A stretch of 64,000 nt of DNA, from the NCBI RefSeq assembly GCF_003086295.3, contig NC_092040.1, forward strand, positions 59,561,559-59,625,558. The letters run 5' to 3'. The DNA is from Arachis hypogaea (taxonomy: Eukaryota; Streptophyta; Magnoliopsida; Fabales; Fabaceae). Below the pieces are notes generated by a model. It was not told the DNA's origin and did no database searches. It worked only from the letters and a program-made list of their open reading frames with translations. Both the position numbers and the translations under genes were made by a program. Within the stretch, counting starts at the first letter, position 1. Every line of letters begins with the position of its first letter. Below are positions 31,330-43,368 of this stretch, one piece after another.

Positions 31330-32484
31330 ATGGCACCTAAGGCCGGAGAAACCTCTAGAAAGACGAAAGGGAAGGCAAAAGCTTCCACCTCCGAGTCATA
31401 GGAGATGGAAAGATTCATCTCAAAGGTCCATCAAGACCACTTCTATGAAGTTGTGGCTAAGAAGAAGGTGATCCCTGAGGTCCCTTTCATTCTCAAGAAG
31501 AATGAGTATCCGGAGATCCGACATGAAATCCGAAGAAGAGGTTGGGAAGTTCTCACCAACCCCATTCAACAAGTCGGGATCTTAATGGGTCAAGAGTTCT
31601 ATGCCAATGCATGGATCACTAGGAACCATGATCAAAGTATGAACCCAAATCCAAAGAATTGGCTTACAATGGTTCGGGAGAAATACTTAGATTTCAGTCT
31701 GAAAAATGTAAGGTTGGCGTTCCACTTGCCAATGATGCAAGAAAACACACGCCCCTACATTAGAAGGGTCAACTTTGATCAAAGGTTGGACCAAGCCCTT
31801 ATGGACATATGTGTGGAAGGAGCTCAATGGAAAAGAGACTCAAGAGGCAATCCGGTTCAATTGAGAAGACCGGACCTTAAGCCTGTGTCTAGAGGATGGT
31901 TGGAGTTCATCCAACGCTCCATCATTCCTACTAGCAACCGATCTGAAGTGACTGTGGATTGGGCCATCATGATCCATAGTATCATGATTAGGGAGGAAGT
32001 GGAAGTTCATGAGATCATACCTCTAGAACTCTACAAGGTAGCTGACAAGTCTTCTACTTTGGCAAGGTTAGATTTTCCTCATCTCATTTGTCACCTATGC
32101 AATTTGGCTGGGATTGACATAGAAGGAGACATCCTCATTGAAGAGGACAAACCCATCACTAAGAAAAGGATGGAGCAAACAAGAGAGCCCACTCATGGAC
32201 CTCAAAAAGAGTAAGAGGAAATTCCTCATGAAATCCCTGAGATGCTTTAAGGGATGCATTTTCCTCTACACAACTATTGGGAGCAACTCAACACCTCTTT
32301 GGAAGGCTTGAGTTACAACATGGACCAACTAAGGGTGGAGCACCAAGAGCACTCCATCATTCTCCATGAGATTAGAGAAGATCAAAGAGCTATGACGGAG
32401 GAGCAACAAAGGCATGGAAGAGACATAGAGGAGCTCAGGCGTTCCATTGGATCTTCAAGAGGAAGAACTAGCCGCCATCACTAA
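31330..32484 (+). pseudogene. Element A ORF2, tail copy 2
   Basis: Full-length layout (about 385 codons) starting MAPKAGETSRKTKGKAKAST and ending SSRGRTSRHH, uninterrupted by C. A TAG at 31399 replaces the Trp codon TGG of copy 1 and K. Two further stops (32212, 32248) are shared with copy 1. Outside these the frame is open, including LAFHLPMMQ and the family motif DICVEGAQWKRDS. Same putative plant transposon-type protein as in K. Confidence 0.8.
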
Positions 32485-33585
32485 GGTGGACCCGTTCTTT
32501 GATTTCCTTGTTCTTATTTTTCTGTTTTTCGAATTTGATGCTTTATGTTTGTTTATGTTTGTGTCTTTACTACATGATCATTAGTGTCTAGTGTCTATGT
32601 CTTAAAGCTATGAATAATTTCATGAATCCTTCACCTCTCTTAAATGAAAAATGTGCCTAATTACAAATGAACAAGAAGTACTTGGATTTCAAATTTTATC
32701 TTGAAACCAGTTTGATTATTTTGATGTGTTGGCAATACTTTTTGTTATCTGAATGAATGCTTGAATAGTGCATATTTTTTATAGTGAAATTTATGAATGT
32801 TAAAATTGTTGGCTCTTGAAAGAATGATGAACAAAGAGAAATATTATTGATAATCTGAAAAATCATGAAATTGATTCTTGAAGCAAGAAAAAGCAGTGAA
32901 AAAAAGTAGCAAAAAAAATAGCGAAAAAAAGAGAAAGAAAGAAAAAGAAAAAGCAAGCAGAAAAAGCCAATAGCCTTTAAACCAAAAGGCAAGGGTAAAG
33001 TGGATCGAAGGCTTTGAGCATTAATGGACAGGAGGGCCCAAAGGAATAAAATCCTAGCCTAAGCGGCTAAATCAAGCTGTCCCTAACCATGTGCTTGTGG
33101 CATGAAGGTCCAAGTGAAAAGCTTGAGACTGAGTGGTTAAAGTCGTGATCCAAAGCAAAAAGAGTGTGCTTAAGAACTCTGGACACTTCTAACTGGGACT
33201 TTAGCAAAGCTGAGTCACAATCTGAAAAGGTTCACCCAGTTATGTGTCTATGGCATTTATGTATCCAGTGGTAATACTGGAAAACAAAGTGCTTAGGGCC
33301 ACGGCCAAGACTTATAAAGTAGCTGTGTTCAAGAATCAACATACTGAACTAGGAGAATCAATAACACTATCTAAAATTCTGAGTTCCTATAGATGCCAAT
33401 CATTCTGAATTTCAAAGGATAAAGTGAGATGCCAAAACTGTTTAGAAGCAAAAAGCCACTAACCCCGCTCATTTAATTGGGACTAAGTTTTATTGATATT
33501 GTGAGATTCATTGTATATTCTCTTCTTTTTATCCTATTTTGTTTTCAGTTGCTTGGGGATAAGCAACAATTTAAGTTTGGGGTTG
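32485..33585 (+). other. Element A 3' untranslated region, hairpin and PPT, tail copy 2
   Basis: Matches 27644-28746. It ends with GTTGCTT-GGGGAT-AAGCAAC (33548-33567), then TTTAAGTTTGGGGTTG. The usual GTGTGTTG before the LTR is shortened to GGTTG. Confidence 0.8.
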
Positions 33586-35189
33586 TGATGAGCGGATAAT
33601 TTATACGCTTTTGGCATTGTTTTTAGATAGTTTTTAGTAGGATCTAGAAACTTTTTAGTATATTTTTATTAGTTTTTAAGCAAAATTCACATTTCTGGAC
33701 TTTACTATGAGTTTGTATGTTTTTCTGTTATTTCAGATATTTTCTGGCTGAAATTGAGGGACCTGAGCAAAAATCTAATTCAGAGGCTGAAAAAGAACTG
33801 CTGATGTTGTTGGATTCTGACCTCCCTGCACTCGAAATCAAATTTTTGGAGCAGTCTCAATTGCGTTGGAAAGTAGACATCCTGGGCTTTCCAGCAATAT
33901 ATAATAGTCCATACTTTGCTCGAGTTTTGACAACGCAAATTAGCATTCAAACGCCAATCCCCTGCCCTATTCTGGCGTTAATTGCCAGAAACAAGTTACA
34001 AGCTAGAGTTAAACGCCCAAAACAGGCTGCAAACTGGCGTTTAACTCCAAGAAAAGTCTCTACACATGAAAGCTTCAATGCTCAACCTAAGCACATATCA
34101 AGTGGGCCCGAAAGTGGATTTCTACATCATTTACTTATTTCTGTAAACCCTAATAACTAGTCTAGTATAAATAGGATCTTTTACTATTGTATTGGACATG
34201 CTGGTGACCTTTCACATCTTTGGATCATTTTTAGTCCTTAGACATTAGGGGCTAGCCTCACGGCCATACCTGGACCTTCATCACTTATGTATTTTCAACG
34301 GTGGAATTTCTACACACCATAGATTAAGGTGTGGAGCTCTACTGTTCCTCGAGTATTAATGCAATTACTACTATTTTCTATTCAATTCATGCTTATTCAT
34401 GTTCTAAGATATCCATTCGTAGACAAGAACATGATGAATGTGATGATTATGTGACGCTCATCTCCATTCTCACTTATGAACGCGTGCCTGATAAACACTC
34501 CCATTCTACATGCAAACAAGCTTGAATGCATATCTATTAGCCTTCTGGTTCACGATCAGAGTCTTCGTGGTATAAGCTAGAATCAATTGGCAGCATTCTT
34601 GAGATCCGGAAAGTCTAAACCTTGTCTGTAGTATTCCGAGTAGGATTTGGGATGGGATGACTATGACGAGCTTCAAACTCGCAAGTGTTGGGCGTAGTGG
34701 CAGATGCAAAAGGATCAATAGAACCTATTCCAACATGAGTGAGAACCGACAGATGATTAGCCATGCGGTGACAGCACATTTGGACCATTTTCACTGAGAG
34801 GACGGACGGTAGCCATTGACAACGGTGATCCCCCAATATACAGCTTGCCATAGAAAGGAGTATGAAGGATTGGATGAAGGTAGTAGGAAAGCAGAGATTC
34901 AGAAGGAATAACGCATCTCCATACGCTTATCTGAAATTCCCACCAATGAATTACATAAGTATCTCTATCTTTATTTTATGTTTATTTATATTTTAATTAT
35001 CAAAACTCCTTAATCATTTGAATCCGCCTGATTGAGATTTACAAGATGACCAAAGCTTGCTTCAAGCCGATAATCTCCGTGGGATCGACCCTTACTCATG
35101 TAAGGTTTATTACTTGGACGACCCAGTGCACTTGCTGGTTAGTTGTGCGAAGTTGTGAAAAAGAGTTGAGATTACAATTGTGTGTACCA
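33586..35189 (+). repeat. Element A 3' LTR
   Basis: 1604 bp from TGATGAGCGG to GTGTACCA. It has palindromic units near 33950-34050, a TATA box TATAAATA at 34166-34173 and a U5 hairpin CCTTAC-TCAT-GTAAGG at 35090-35105. It is the parent of the left part of the recombinant LTR. Confidence 0.88.
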
Positions 35190-35227
35190 AGTTGTTGGCG
35201 CCATTGAGATCACAATTTCGTGTACCA
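35190..35227 (+). other. Abnormal right end of A: PBS fragment plus second LTR end
   Basis: After the LTR come AGTTGT and the first seven PBS bases TGGCGCC, then a second LTR-end-like piece TTGAGATCACAATTTCGTGTACCA-type (35205-35227). The interrupted D coding sequence follows. A normal integrated element ends at the LTR. The 5' end of A is outside the window, so the duplication cannot be checked. Confidence 0.6.
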
Positions 35228-35712
35228 AACACGTACAAATTACGGGCAACCTACCTTTTCCTGCCTTAGTTTCAGATCTAGTCTCAGGAGACGGAGTCTC
35301 CTACAAGGCTGGGGACACCAAAGCCATGCTTCCATGGGATGATCAGTACGTCCCTAACGGGAAATATATCAGACCTCCAGTAGCCACTACCCGCCAGCCT
35401 ACAGAACTGGCCGAAGACATTCTTCCTTCCACACCACAAGCACCTACAACAAATCAACTGCTCCATCAGATACTTGAAAGGTTGGATCGGCAAGAACAAA
35501 AAGCAAAGCTAAGGGAGCGCCGTAACCAATGCCGATTCACATACCTCAAGGAGCTGCTTATGGGAAACCATAAACCTGACAAAGACCCAGACACTCTGGA
35601 CTCCACTTCCTTTACCAGCACAGGGAGCCATGACGGTCCCGATTGTGGAGATACTGCTACTAGCCCCCCTTTGTTTCTGACAAATGGCACCGAGGACGGT
35701 GCCAAACCTTAA
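35228..35712 (+). pseudogene. Element D ORF2, 3' part (split by A)
   Basis: Open from the A junction to TAA 35710-35712. It begins HVQITGNLPFPALVSDLVSG, aligning with C ORF2 at IRGIFPFPVLVTQMIQRAG, so this is the end of the conserved domain plus a hydrophilic tail (VPNGKYIRPPVATTRQPTEL, then LLHQILERLDRQEQKAKLRE, coiled-coil-like). The N-terminal part lies left of A and outside the window. Reading starts proposed inside the A LTR are artificial. Confidence 0.75.
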
Positions 35713-35727
35713 GTGTGGGGAGGTCAG
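35685..35727 (+). promoter_or_regulatory. AGGA-loop hairpin at the end of D ORF2
   Basis: TGGCACCG-AGGA-CGGTGCCA, a perfect 8-bp stem (35685-35704), still coding for GTEDGA, followed by TTAAGTGTGGGGAGG. C has AGCATCG-AGGA-CGATGCT at the same place. Confidence 0.75.
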
Positions 35728-36820
35728 TCAGTACCTGACTTCCGGAGGTGATTTCTCTTCCCTAACACCAATAAAGTAGGATATTTATTTATTTTTTCTT
35801 TTGTAGAGTAGGATAGATTGCATAGTAATAATTAGTTGCATGCATGTTCTATTTGGTTGAAAAAAATAATGAGTTTCTTTTTAAGACCCTATTTTTGAAA
35901 AAAAAATTTCACTAATTTAAATTAAAACTTTTATGTTAAATTTGTTTGAAGTTGTATTTGGAACATAGTTTAAAAAGCTAAGAACACACAACCCGTAAGA
36001 TTTTGAGCCTAATTACATGGTTACATTATTTAACCATAAATATTTTATTCTTGTGTGTTTACTTCTCTATGACTGTAATCTATATTTTGTTTCATTCTAT
36101 GTGTCCAATGTTTAATGTGTTATATGCATGCATATGATTGAAGCCATTATTTGTTTAGCTCACTTATCCCAAATAAGCCTAACCTTTAAATTACCTTTGT
36201 TAGCCACTTTGAGCCTTTTAATCTCATATGTTCTATATTTTACCACACTTGTTCTATATGCATGAGTATGTAATGCAAAAGTGGGAAATTTTGGGTAGCT
36301 AGGCATGATTCTAGAGTTATAAATAGTGTATGTATGTTAGGTGAGAGCTTAAGTTAGTCAAATATTCATATTTTAGCTCACGTAACCATATATATATATA
36401 TATATATATCCTCACCCTTACCTTAGCCCCATTACAACCTTGAAAAGACCTCACGATGTTTGCATTGGTACATTAAATATTATTAATTGGTTAGGTGAAG
36501 AACAAAGTTTAGGAAGCATGATTAGAGAAGAGTATTGTGATTACCCTATACACTTGAGAGACTAGAGTGCATGTACATCATCAATGAGGGTTCAATGCTT
36601 GATTCTATGTTTCCTGCTTTCATGAGCTATCTTCTTACACTTTTATCTGTTCTTACTGTACAAATTGAATTAGTAGAATTTGATTTATGTTTGTCTTAAA
36701 GAACTTATTTACTTTTAACCAAGTAGACAAAAATCATATAGTTGCATTTATATATATAGGTTGCATTGCATTGCATGAGTCTTACATTTCCCTACTCATT
36801 TATTTTATCTCCTTAAGCTA
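35728..36820 (+). other. Element D 3' untranslated region
   Basis: AT-rich, no ORF of note, with a (TA)n microsatellite at 36391-36410. It is distantly similar to the corresponding part of C. Confidence 0.75.
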
Positions 36821-36857
36821 AGCATGAGGACATGCTAATGTTTAAGTTTGGGGAGGT
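36821..36857 (+). other. Element D AGGA hairpin and polypurine tract
   Basis: AGCATG-AGGA-CATGCT (36821-36836), then TTTAAGTTTGGGGAGGT against the LTR start TGATAAACC. Confidence 0.8.
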
Positions 36858-38340
36858 TGATAAACCATTATTTTATGATTTATATTGTGTTTAATTGAGT
36901 GGTTTTATCAAGTCTTTACCCACTTATTCATATGATTAGCATGATATTACAATTCTTTCCCAAATTTGTTCTAGGTTGAAAACTTGCTTCCTAGAGATAT
37001 TTTTATTGTGTATTTTAATTCTCCTTTATACCATTCGATGCCGTGATTCGTGTGTTAAGTGTTTCAAGCTTCATAGTGTAGGAATGGCTTAGAGAATAGA
37101 GACGAAGCTTGCAAAAATGGAAGAAACACAAGAAACTAAGGAGATGACCAGCAAACACCGACGCGGATGCATGGGCCACGCGACCGCACGAAATGGAGAA
37201 AATCACAGTGATGTGTTCGCATGCCTGACATGAACGGATGGACGACGCGTACGCGTGGCAAGGAAAACGCTGAATGACGCGCACGCGTGGATGACATGTA
37301 CGCGTGACATGTGCGATATGCAAAATTAGCAGAACACGCTGGGAGCGATTTCAGGCCGCATTTTAACCTGATTTTCGGCCTAGAAACACATAATAAAGCT
37401 AGGAAACATGCAAAGACTCAACACGCATCCACACACATTGAGATCCAGTCATATACATTGATATTAGGATTGCTTTTAGTTTTAGATCTGAATCTAGATT
37501 TGCTTTACATTCATAGTTTTGTGCTTTTGCTTTGGATTTCGGATGTTGAAGAGTCATTACTTCCGCTAAAGTCACTACTTTAGTTCGTTTCCTTATTCCT
37601 TTACTCTTTTCAGTTTCTCATTAACGCTATTCAGATAATTATGTTGCATTTTGAATTTATTAATATATAGAGTTACTTTTACTTTTAATTAATTTTAATT
37701 CTCTAACTTTATTTTATTTAATTTGTTATGTCTTCTTATATTTTTATGAGCGTTATATTCATGTCAATAGAGTAGAAATTCTACTTGACATGGGGGTTGA
37801 TTAAGAGGAGACACTTGAGTTGGAATGCTCAAGTGTTTAGTTAAATTGGAAGTTGTTGGCTAATTCTGTATCTGCTAACGCTAGCCCTTCCCAAGGGAGA
37901 GGGCTAGGATTTGCGGATAAGAGCTAGCTCAATCACTTGACTTTCTTTTATTTAGTAAGGTTTAACTAAGTGAAAACAACAACCTCTTTATACTACACTT
38001 GAGAAGATTCCAACAGGGATAGAACTTCCAATTAATCATTCCCCCAGTCAAGGCCTTTTAATATTAATAATAATTCTGAGTTTATTGCTTTAATTTACAG
38101 TTATCCTAAATTTCTCAGTATCCAACTCAAACTTTCTTGCAAATTCCTGATTAATAAATTAGCATCCTTTTATGCAACTCGTTGGGAGACGACCTGGGAC
38201 TTATACTCCCAGTATTTTTATTTCTAAAATTTGTGACAACTTTTCTAAATTGACAAGGCAGACCTTAGCTGATTAAGAACTATACTCACAATGTATTCCA
38301 TATTTTATCTCTTAATTAGCCGACTTCTACCCTCACGTCA
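36858..38340 (+). repeat. Element D 3' LTR
   Basis: 1483 bp, TGATAAACC...CACGTCA. It contains a CG-rich segment with ACGCGTACGCGTGG units (37155-37310) and the U5 hairpin CTGGGA-CTTATAC-TCCCAG (38194-38212). A related LTR fragment (X) lies at 42748-43302. D is inserted in the pol gene of F: the next base belongs to F's integrase region read on the minus strand. The 5' end of D is outside the window. Confidence 0.85.
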
Positions 38341-41300
38341 GAACCCTTGTGGCTGTTCGCTCACCTCCAAAATGTCCTCCATACTGTGATCTATGGTAAT
38401 GCCATAGGATTTTCTGTGCCTCTTCTCTAGGCACACATCTCTAGATTATTCCGTCTGCACATCTCTTAAAGAGATATGGTTCATCCCACAAGTAGTACTT
38501 TGCATCAGAAACCAATTTTTTCGTTTGCATCTTACTGTACTGCTTGGGTACGAATCTCACAGCTTTATAGTTTGCAATGTCTACAAACCATGGTACTTCC
38601 TGAATGGCAAAGAGTTGCTCATCTGGGAAGGTTTCCGAGATCTTAGTAGGAGGGAGGGACGCTCCTGCTACTGGTTCTATCCGGGACAGGTGATCACCTA
38701 CTTGATTCTCTGTCCCTTTTCTGTCTCTTATTTCTATATCAAACTTTTGCAGAAGCAACACCCACCTTATGAATCTGGGTTTTGAATCCTGTTTTATGAG
38801 GAGATATTTAAGAGCAGCATGGTCAGTGTACACAATCACTTTTAATCCTACTAAATAGGATCTGAACTTGTCAATGGCATAAACCACTGTAAGCAACTCC
38901 TTCTCTGTGGTTGTGTAATTCTTCTGTGCGTCATTTAAAACACAACTAGCATAATAAATGACATACAGAAGCTTATCATGCCTCTGTCCTAATACTGCAC
39001 CAATGGCATGGTCAATGGCATCACACATTAGTTCAAATGGTAGTGTCCAGTCTGGTGCAGAAATGATTGGTGCTGTGACCAGCTTAGCTTTCAGAGTATT
39101 AAAGGCCTGCAAACACTCTGTGTCAAAGACAAATGGTGTATCAGCAGCCAGCAGATTGCTTAGAGGTTCGGCATTTTTCGAAAAATCCTTTATAAACCTC
39201 CTATAGAATCCTGCATGCCCCAGAAAACTTTTGATTGCCTTGACATTGGCAGGTAGTGGTAATTTTTCAATTACTTCTACCTTAGCTTGATCCACCTCTA
39301 TTCCCTTCTTCAAAATTTTGTGCCCAAGGACAATTCCTTCAGTCACTATAAAGTGACATTTCTCCCAGTTTAAAACCAGGTTAGTCTCTTGGCACCTTTT
39401 TAGAACAAGTGCTAGATGGTCAAGACAGGAGCTGAATGAGTCTCTAAATACTGAGAAGTCATCCATGAAGACTTCCAGAAATTTCTCCACCATATCAGAG
39501 AAGATAGAGAGCATGCATCTCTGAAAGGTTGCAGGTGCATTGCATAGGCCAAATGGCATCCGTCTATAAGCAAATACTCCAGATGGACATGTGAATGCTA
39601 TTTTCTCTTGGTCCTGAGGATCTACTGCAATCTGGTTGTAACCTAAATAGCCATCCAGAAAGCAGTAGTATGGATGACCTGCTAGTCTCTCTAGCATCTG
39701 ATCTATGAATGGCAGAGGAAAATGATCATTTTTGGTGGCTGTATTGAGCCTTCTATAGTCAATACACATACGCCATCCTGTAACTATTCTTGTAGGAACC
39801 AGTTCATTCTTTTCATTATGAACCACTGTCATGCCTCCTTTCTTGGGGACAACTTGGACAGGGCTCACCCAGGGGCTATCAGAAATAGGATAAATAATCC
39901 CAGCCTCTAGTAACTTAGTGACCTCTTTCTGCACCACCGTTTTCATGGTTGGATTCAGCCGCCTCTGTGGTTGAACCACTAGCTTGGCATTATCCTGCAA
40001 TAGGATCTTGTGCATGCATCTGGCTGGGCTAATGCCCTTAAGATCACTTATGGACCATCCAAGAGCTATCTTGTGTGTCCTTAGCACCTGGATCAGTGCT
40101 TTCTCTTCCTGTGGATCTAAAGCAGAGCTTATGATTACCGGAAAAGTGTCATCTTCTCCCAGAAGAGCATATTTCATGGATGGTGGTAGTGGTTTGAGCT
40201 CAGGTTTAGGAGGTTTCTCCAGATTAGGCTGAACATCTTTAAAAATGTCCTCTAGCTCTGATTCAAGACTCTCAGCCATATTGACCTCTTCCACCAGGGA
40301 GTCAATAATGTCAACATTCATGCATTCTTTTGATGTGTCTAAATGCTGCATAGCTTTGACAGCATTCAACTTAAACTCAACCTCATTGACTCTCATGGTC
40401 ACTTCCTCTTTTTGGACGTCAATGAGAGTTCGTCCAGTTGCTAGGAAAGGTCTTCCTAGAATGAGAGTTACACTCTTGTGCTCTTCTATTTCCAGCATTA
40501 CAAAGTCAGTGGGAAAGACGCATGGCCCAACCTTGACAATCATGTCTTCAATTACGCCTGATGGCATTTTAATAGATCCATTAGCAAGTTGGGGACATCT
40601 CCAGGTTGGTTTAACTTCTTCTGTCAAACCAAGCTTTCTGATAGTGGATGCAGGTATCAGGTTGATACTTGCCCCAAGATCACATAGAGCTGTCTTGGTA
40701 CAAGCACCCTCTAATGTGCATGGTATCATAAAGCTTCTGGGATCTTTAAGCTTCCCTGGTAAGCTTTTCAGAATGACTGCACTACATTCTTCAGTGAGGA
40801 AAACTTTTTCAGTTTCTCTCCAATCCTTCTTATGACTTAAGATCTCTTTCATGAACTTAGCATAAGAGGGTATTTGCTCAACTGCCTCTGCAAATGGAAT
40901 CTTTATTTCAAGAGTTCTGAGATAATCTGCAAAGCAGACAAATTGTTTATCCTGTTCCACTTGGCTGAGTTTCTGAGGATAAGGCATCTTGGCTTTATAT
41001 TCTTCAACCTTAGTTGCTGCAGGTTTATTACTTACAGAACTGGTTGGAGAAGTGTGCTTAGGAGGGTTGTTATCAGCACTTGCAGGTGCCTGATCCCTCA
41101 TTGGCATTTGAACGCCAGAATTGGATGTTGAATAGGCATTTAATGCCAGATTGCCACCCTTTTCTGGCAATTGAATGCCAAAACTGGCATCTTTATTGGC
41201 GTTTAACGCCAGGTTGCTGCCATTTTTTGGCGTTTGAACGCTAGAGTTGGCAGCTAAATGGGCATTTAACGCCAGTTTTTGACCCTTTTCTGGCGTTTGA

Positions 41301-42333
41301 ACGCCAGAATCATTCCTCTCTAGGCTCTTACAGTCCACAGAGGGATTTTGGGTAGTGAATTGGTCATCCTCTGTCAGATGTTCTTTTCTTGGCTTCCTGC
41401 TACTTTGATTTGAGAGGTTCAATGTCTTTCCACTCCTTAAATGAACAACTTGGCATTCTTCTGTTATCTGCTTGGATAATTGCTGTTTTGTCTGATTTAA
41501 TTATTTTTCCATATTCTGGTTAGCATCTTTGGTCTCTCATAGCATCTCCTTAAATTCTGCTAGCTGTTTTGTTATAAAAAAGAGTTGTTGATTGAGTTCA
41601 GCAACTTGTTCTGGAGGACTAAATTCAGTGGATACTACCTTAGCCTCTTCTTTCATGGAGAACTCACTTCTTAAGTACAGATGCTGATTTCTAGCAACCG
41701 TATCTATGAGCTCTTGAGCCTCTTTAATTATTTTTCTCATGTGTATAGATCCACCAGCTTAGTGGTCTAGAGATATCTGGGCCTTTTCTGTAAGCCCATA
41801 GTAGAAGATGTCTAACTGCACCCATTCTGAAAACATTTCAGAGGGGCATTTCCTTAGCATCTCTCTGTACCTCTCCTAGGTGTCATAAAGGGATTCATTA
41901 TCCACTTGTTTAAAGCCTTGGATGTCCAGCCTTAACTGTCATCTTTTTTTGGAGGAAAATATTGATTCAGGAATTTTTCTGATAACTATTTCCATGTTTT
42001 TATGCTTGCTATAGGTTGGTTATTTAACCACCTTTTTGCTTGATCTTTTATAGCAAACGAAAACAGTAATAATCTGTAGACATCTTGATCTACTTCCTTA
42101 TCACATACCGTGTCAGCAATCTGTAAGAACTGTGCCATAAACTCAGTAGGTTCTTCCTGTGGAAGATCAGAATACTGACAATTTTGCTGCACCATGATAA
42201 TGAGCTGGGGATTTAGCTCAAAATTACTGGTTCTGATGGGGGGTATACAGATACTACCCCCATATGAAGCAGTAGTGGGGTTATTATATAACCCCAAAGT
42301 CCTTCTGGACTGTTCAGTTCCACTTAGGTCCAT
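38341..42333 (-). pseudogene. Element F gag-pol (Ty3-gypsy), 5' part, nearly open pol
   Basis: Gag starts at 42333 (MDLSGTEQSRRTLGLYNNPT) and is broken by a frameshift near 41985 and other small changes to about 41430. From 41422 to 38441 a 993-codon frame is open: palindrome-encoded linker (SGVQTPE, LALNA), protease with intact DLGAS (about residue 245) and ILGRPFLAT, RT with WRMCIDYRRLN and FMDD (about residue 660), RNase H with [11 protein letters not shown], and the start of integrase. A TAG at 38438-38440 closes it, but sequence homology continues to 38341 (GGHFGGERTA), where D is inserted. Integrase core and 3' end lie outside the window. It is the best preserved pol here and has the catalytic residues that B has lost. 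Confidence 0.9.
41100..41320 (-). repeat. Palindromic units in the F gag-pol linker
   Basis: Seven or so GGCGTT/AACGCC-type units in coding sequence, homologous to 5640-5890 of B. Several have decayed to GGCATT/AATGCC, keeping the inverted-repeat form. Confidence 0.8.
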
Positions 42334-42410
42334 GATGGAGAAAGGGAGGTGATGTGAATTGTGAATAAAATTTTAATTTAATATATTTTTTTCATTTTCG
42401 GACCAAAATA

Positions 42411-42483
<73 letters not shown>

Positions 42484-42747
42484 TTGGAAACTAAAATAAT
42501 TAATTATTTAAAAAGATTTGAAAATTTTTTATGAGGATTTTCGAAAAAAATGAAGAGAGAGAAGGTGGTTAGGAAGTTTTCAGAAAGATATGATGAGTAA
42601 ATAAAGGGATATATATTTTTGAATAATGAGTAAATAAAGGAATATATATTTTTGAATTTAATGAGGAAAGTGAAAAACAGTAAAATAACACCAAACTTAG
42701 AATTTTTAGATCAAAACAAAGAAAACAAACAAGAAAAATCTAAGCAA
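42334..42747 (-). other. Element F leader remnant with AAT microsatellite
   Basis: Untranslated leader upstream of F gag, with AACACCAAACTTAG (the TAAGTTTGGTGTT motif reversed) at about 42684. It contains a perfect (ATA)n microsatellite of about 70 bp (42411-42481). The leader should be about 1.1 kb with PBS and LTR beyond, but it stops here against LTR fragment X. F has therefore lost its 5' end. Confidence 0.8.
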
Positions 42748-43302
42748 GTAGTTCCATAACTTGATTGGGAGATGATTGAAAGGAAACCTTGAGTTGGATT
42801 ACTCAAGAGACAAATTGCAATTGGGTTTATTGTTGGATCACCCTCTTGTCATTGACACTGGTCCTTCCCAAGGGAGAGGGTTAGGACTTGTGACTAGAAA
42901 TAGCTTTCCAACTTGCTTGACTTTCCTCTACCTAGTAAGGGATAACTATGCAGAGCAACCTTCAATTATCAATTAATTTTGAGAGCACTTCAACAAGAAT
43001 AGGGCTTCCAACTAATGTACTCCCAATCAAGGTTTTTATTTAAATTATTTAAATTCTCTAATTTAATTTTCTGTTTATCAAATTTAAAACCCCTTTTTTG
43101 AAAATCTCTGATTGATAAAATAGCACATCTTCCTGCAACTCGTTGGGAGACGACCTGGGACTCATACTCCCAGTATTTTATTTCTAAAATTTGTGACAAC
43201 CTTTTTTTTTAAATTGATAAGCAGATTTTTGGCTGGTTAAGGACTATACTTGCAACGTATCTCTTATCATAATTTCTTAACTCGCCAATTTCTGCCACGT
43301 CA
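42748..43302 (+). repeat. X: truncated D-type LTR, 3' end
   Basis: About 555 bp aligning with the end of the D LTR (from about 37770): the pattern CTTCCCAAGGGAGAGGG, GTTGGGAGACGACCTGGGA, the U5 hairpin CTGGGA-CTCATAC-TCCCAG (43155-43173) and the terminal CACGTCA. Its left part is missing. It abuts the first 26 bp of G's 3' LTR, so X was inserted there. Confidence 0.8.
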
Positions 43303-43368
43303 ATGTACCACGAAATAGTGATGCATCAAATATCCCCACAATTAAACATTAGCATGTCCTTATGCTAA
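43303..43368 (-). other. Element G 3' LTR stub, polypurine tract and hairpin
   Basis: LTR start TGATGCATCACTATTTCG at 43328 downward. The purine-rich TTAATTGTGGGGATATT precedes it, then the hairpin TTAGCATA-AGGA-CATGCTAA (43349-43368, one A-C mismatch at the loop end). Confidence 0.75.

Larger units (their letters stand above)
30336..33585 (+). repeat. Element A tail copy 2 (duplicate of 15445-28746 without C)
   Basis: It repeats the A tail in the same order: protease C-terminus, stem-loop, palindromes, promoter-like TATA, AGGA hairpin, ORF2, untranslated region, hairpin and PPT. A few percent of sites differ from copy 1, more than the 0.4% between C's LTRs, so the duplication is older than the C insertion. 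C is absent here, consistent with that order. Confidence 0.9.

Noticed and set aside
42411..42481. Centromeric or telomeric repeat
   Set aside because: It is a simple (ATA)n microsatellite of about 70 bp in the leader of F, with no larger array.
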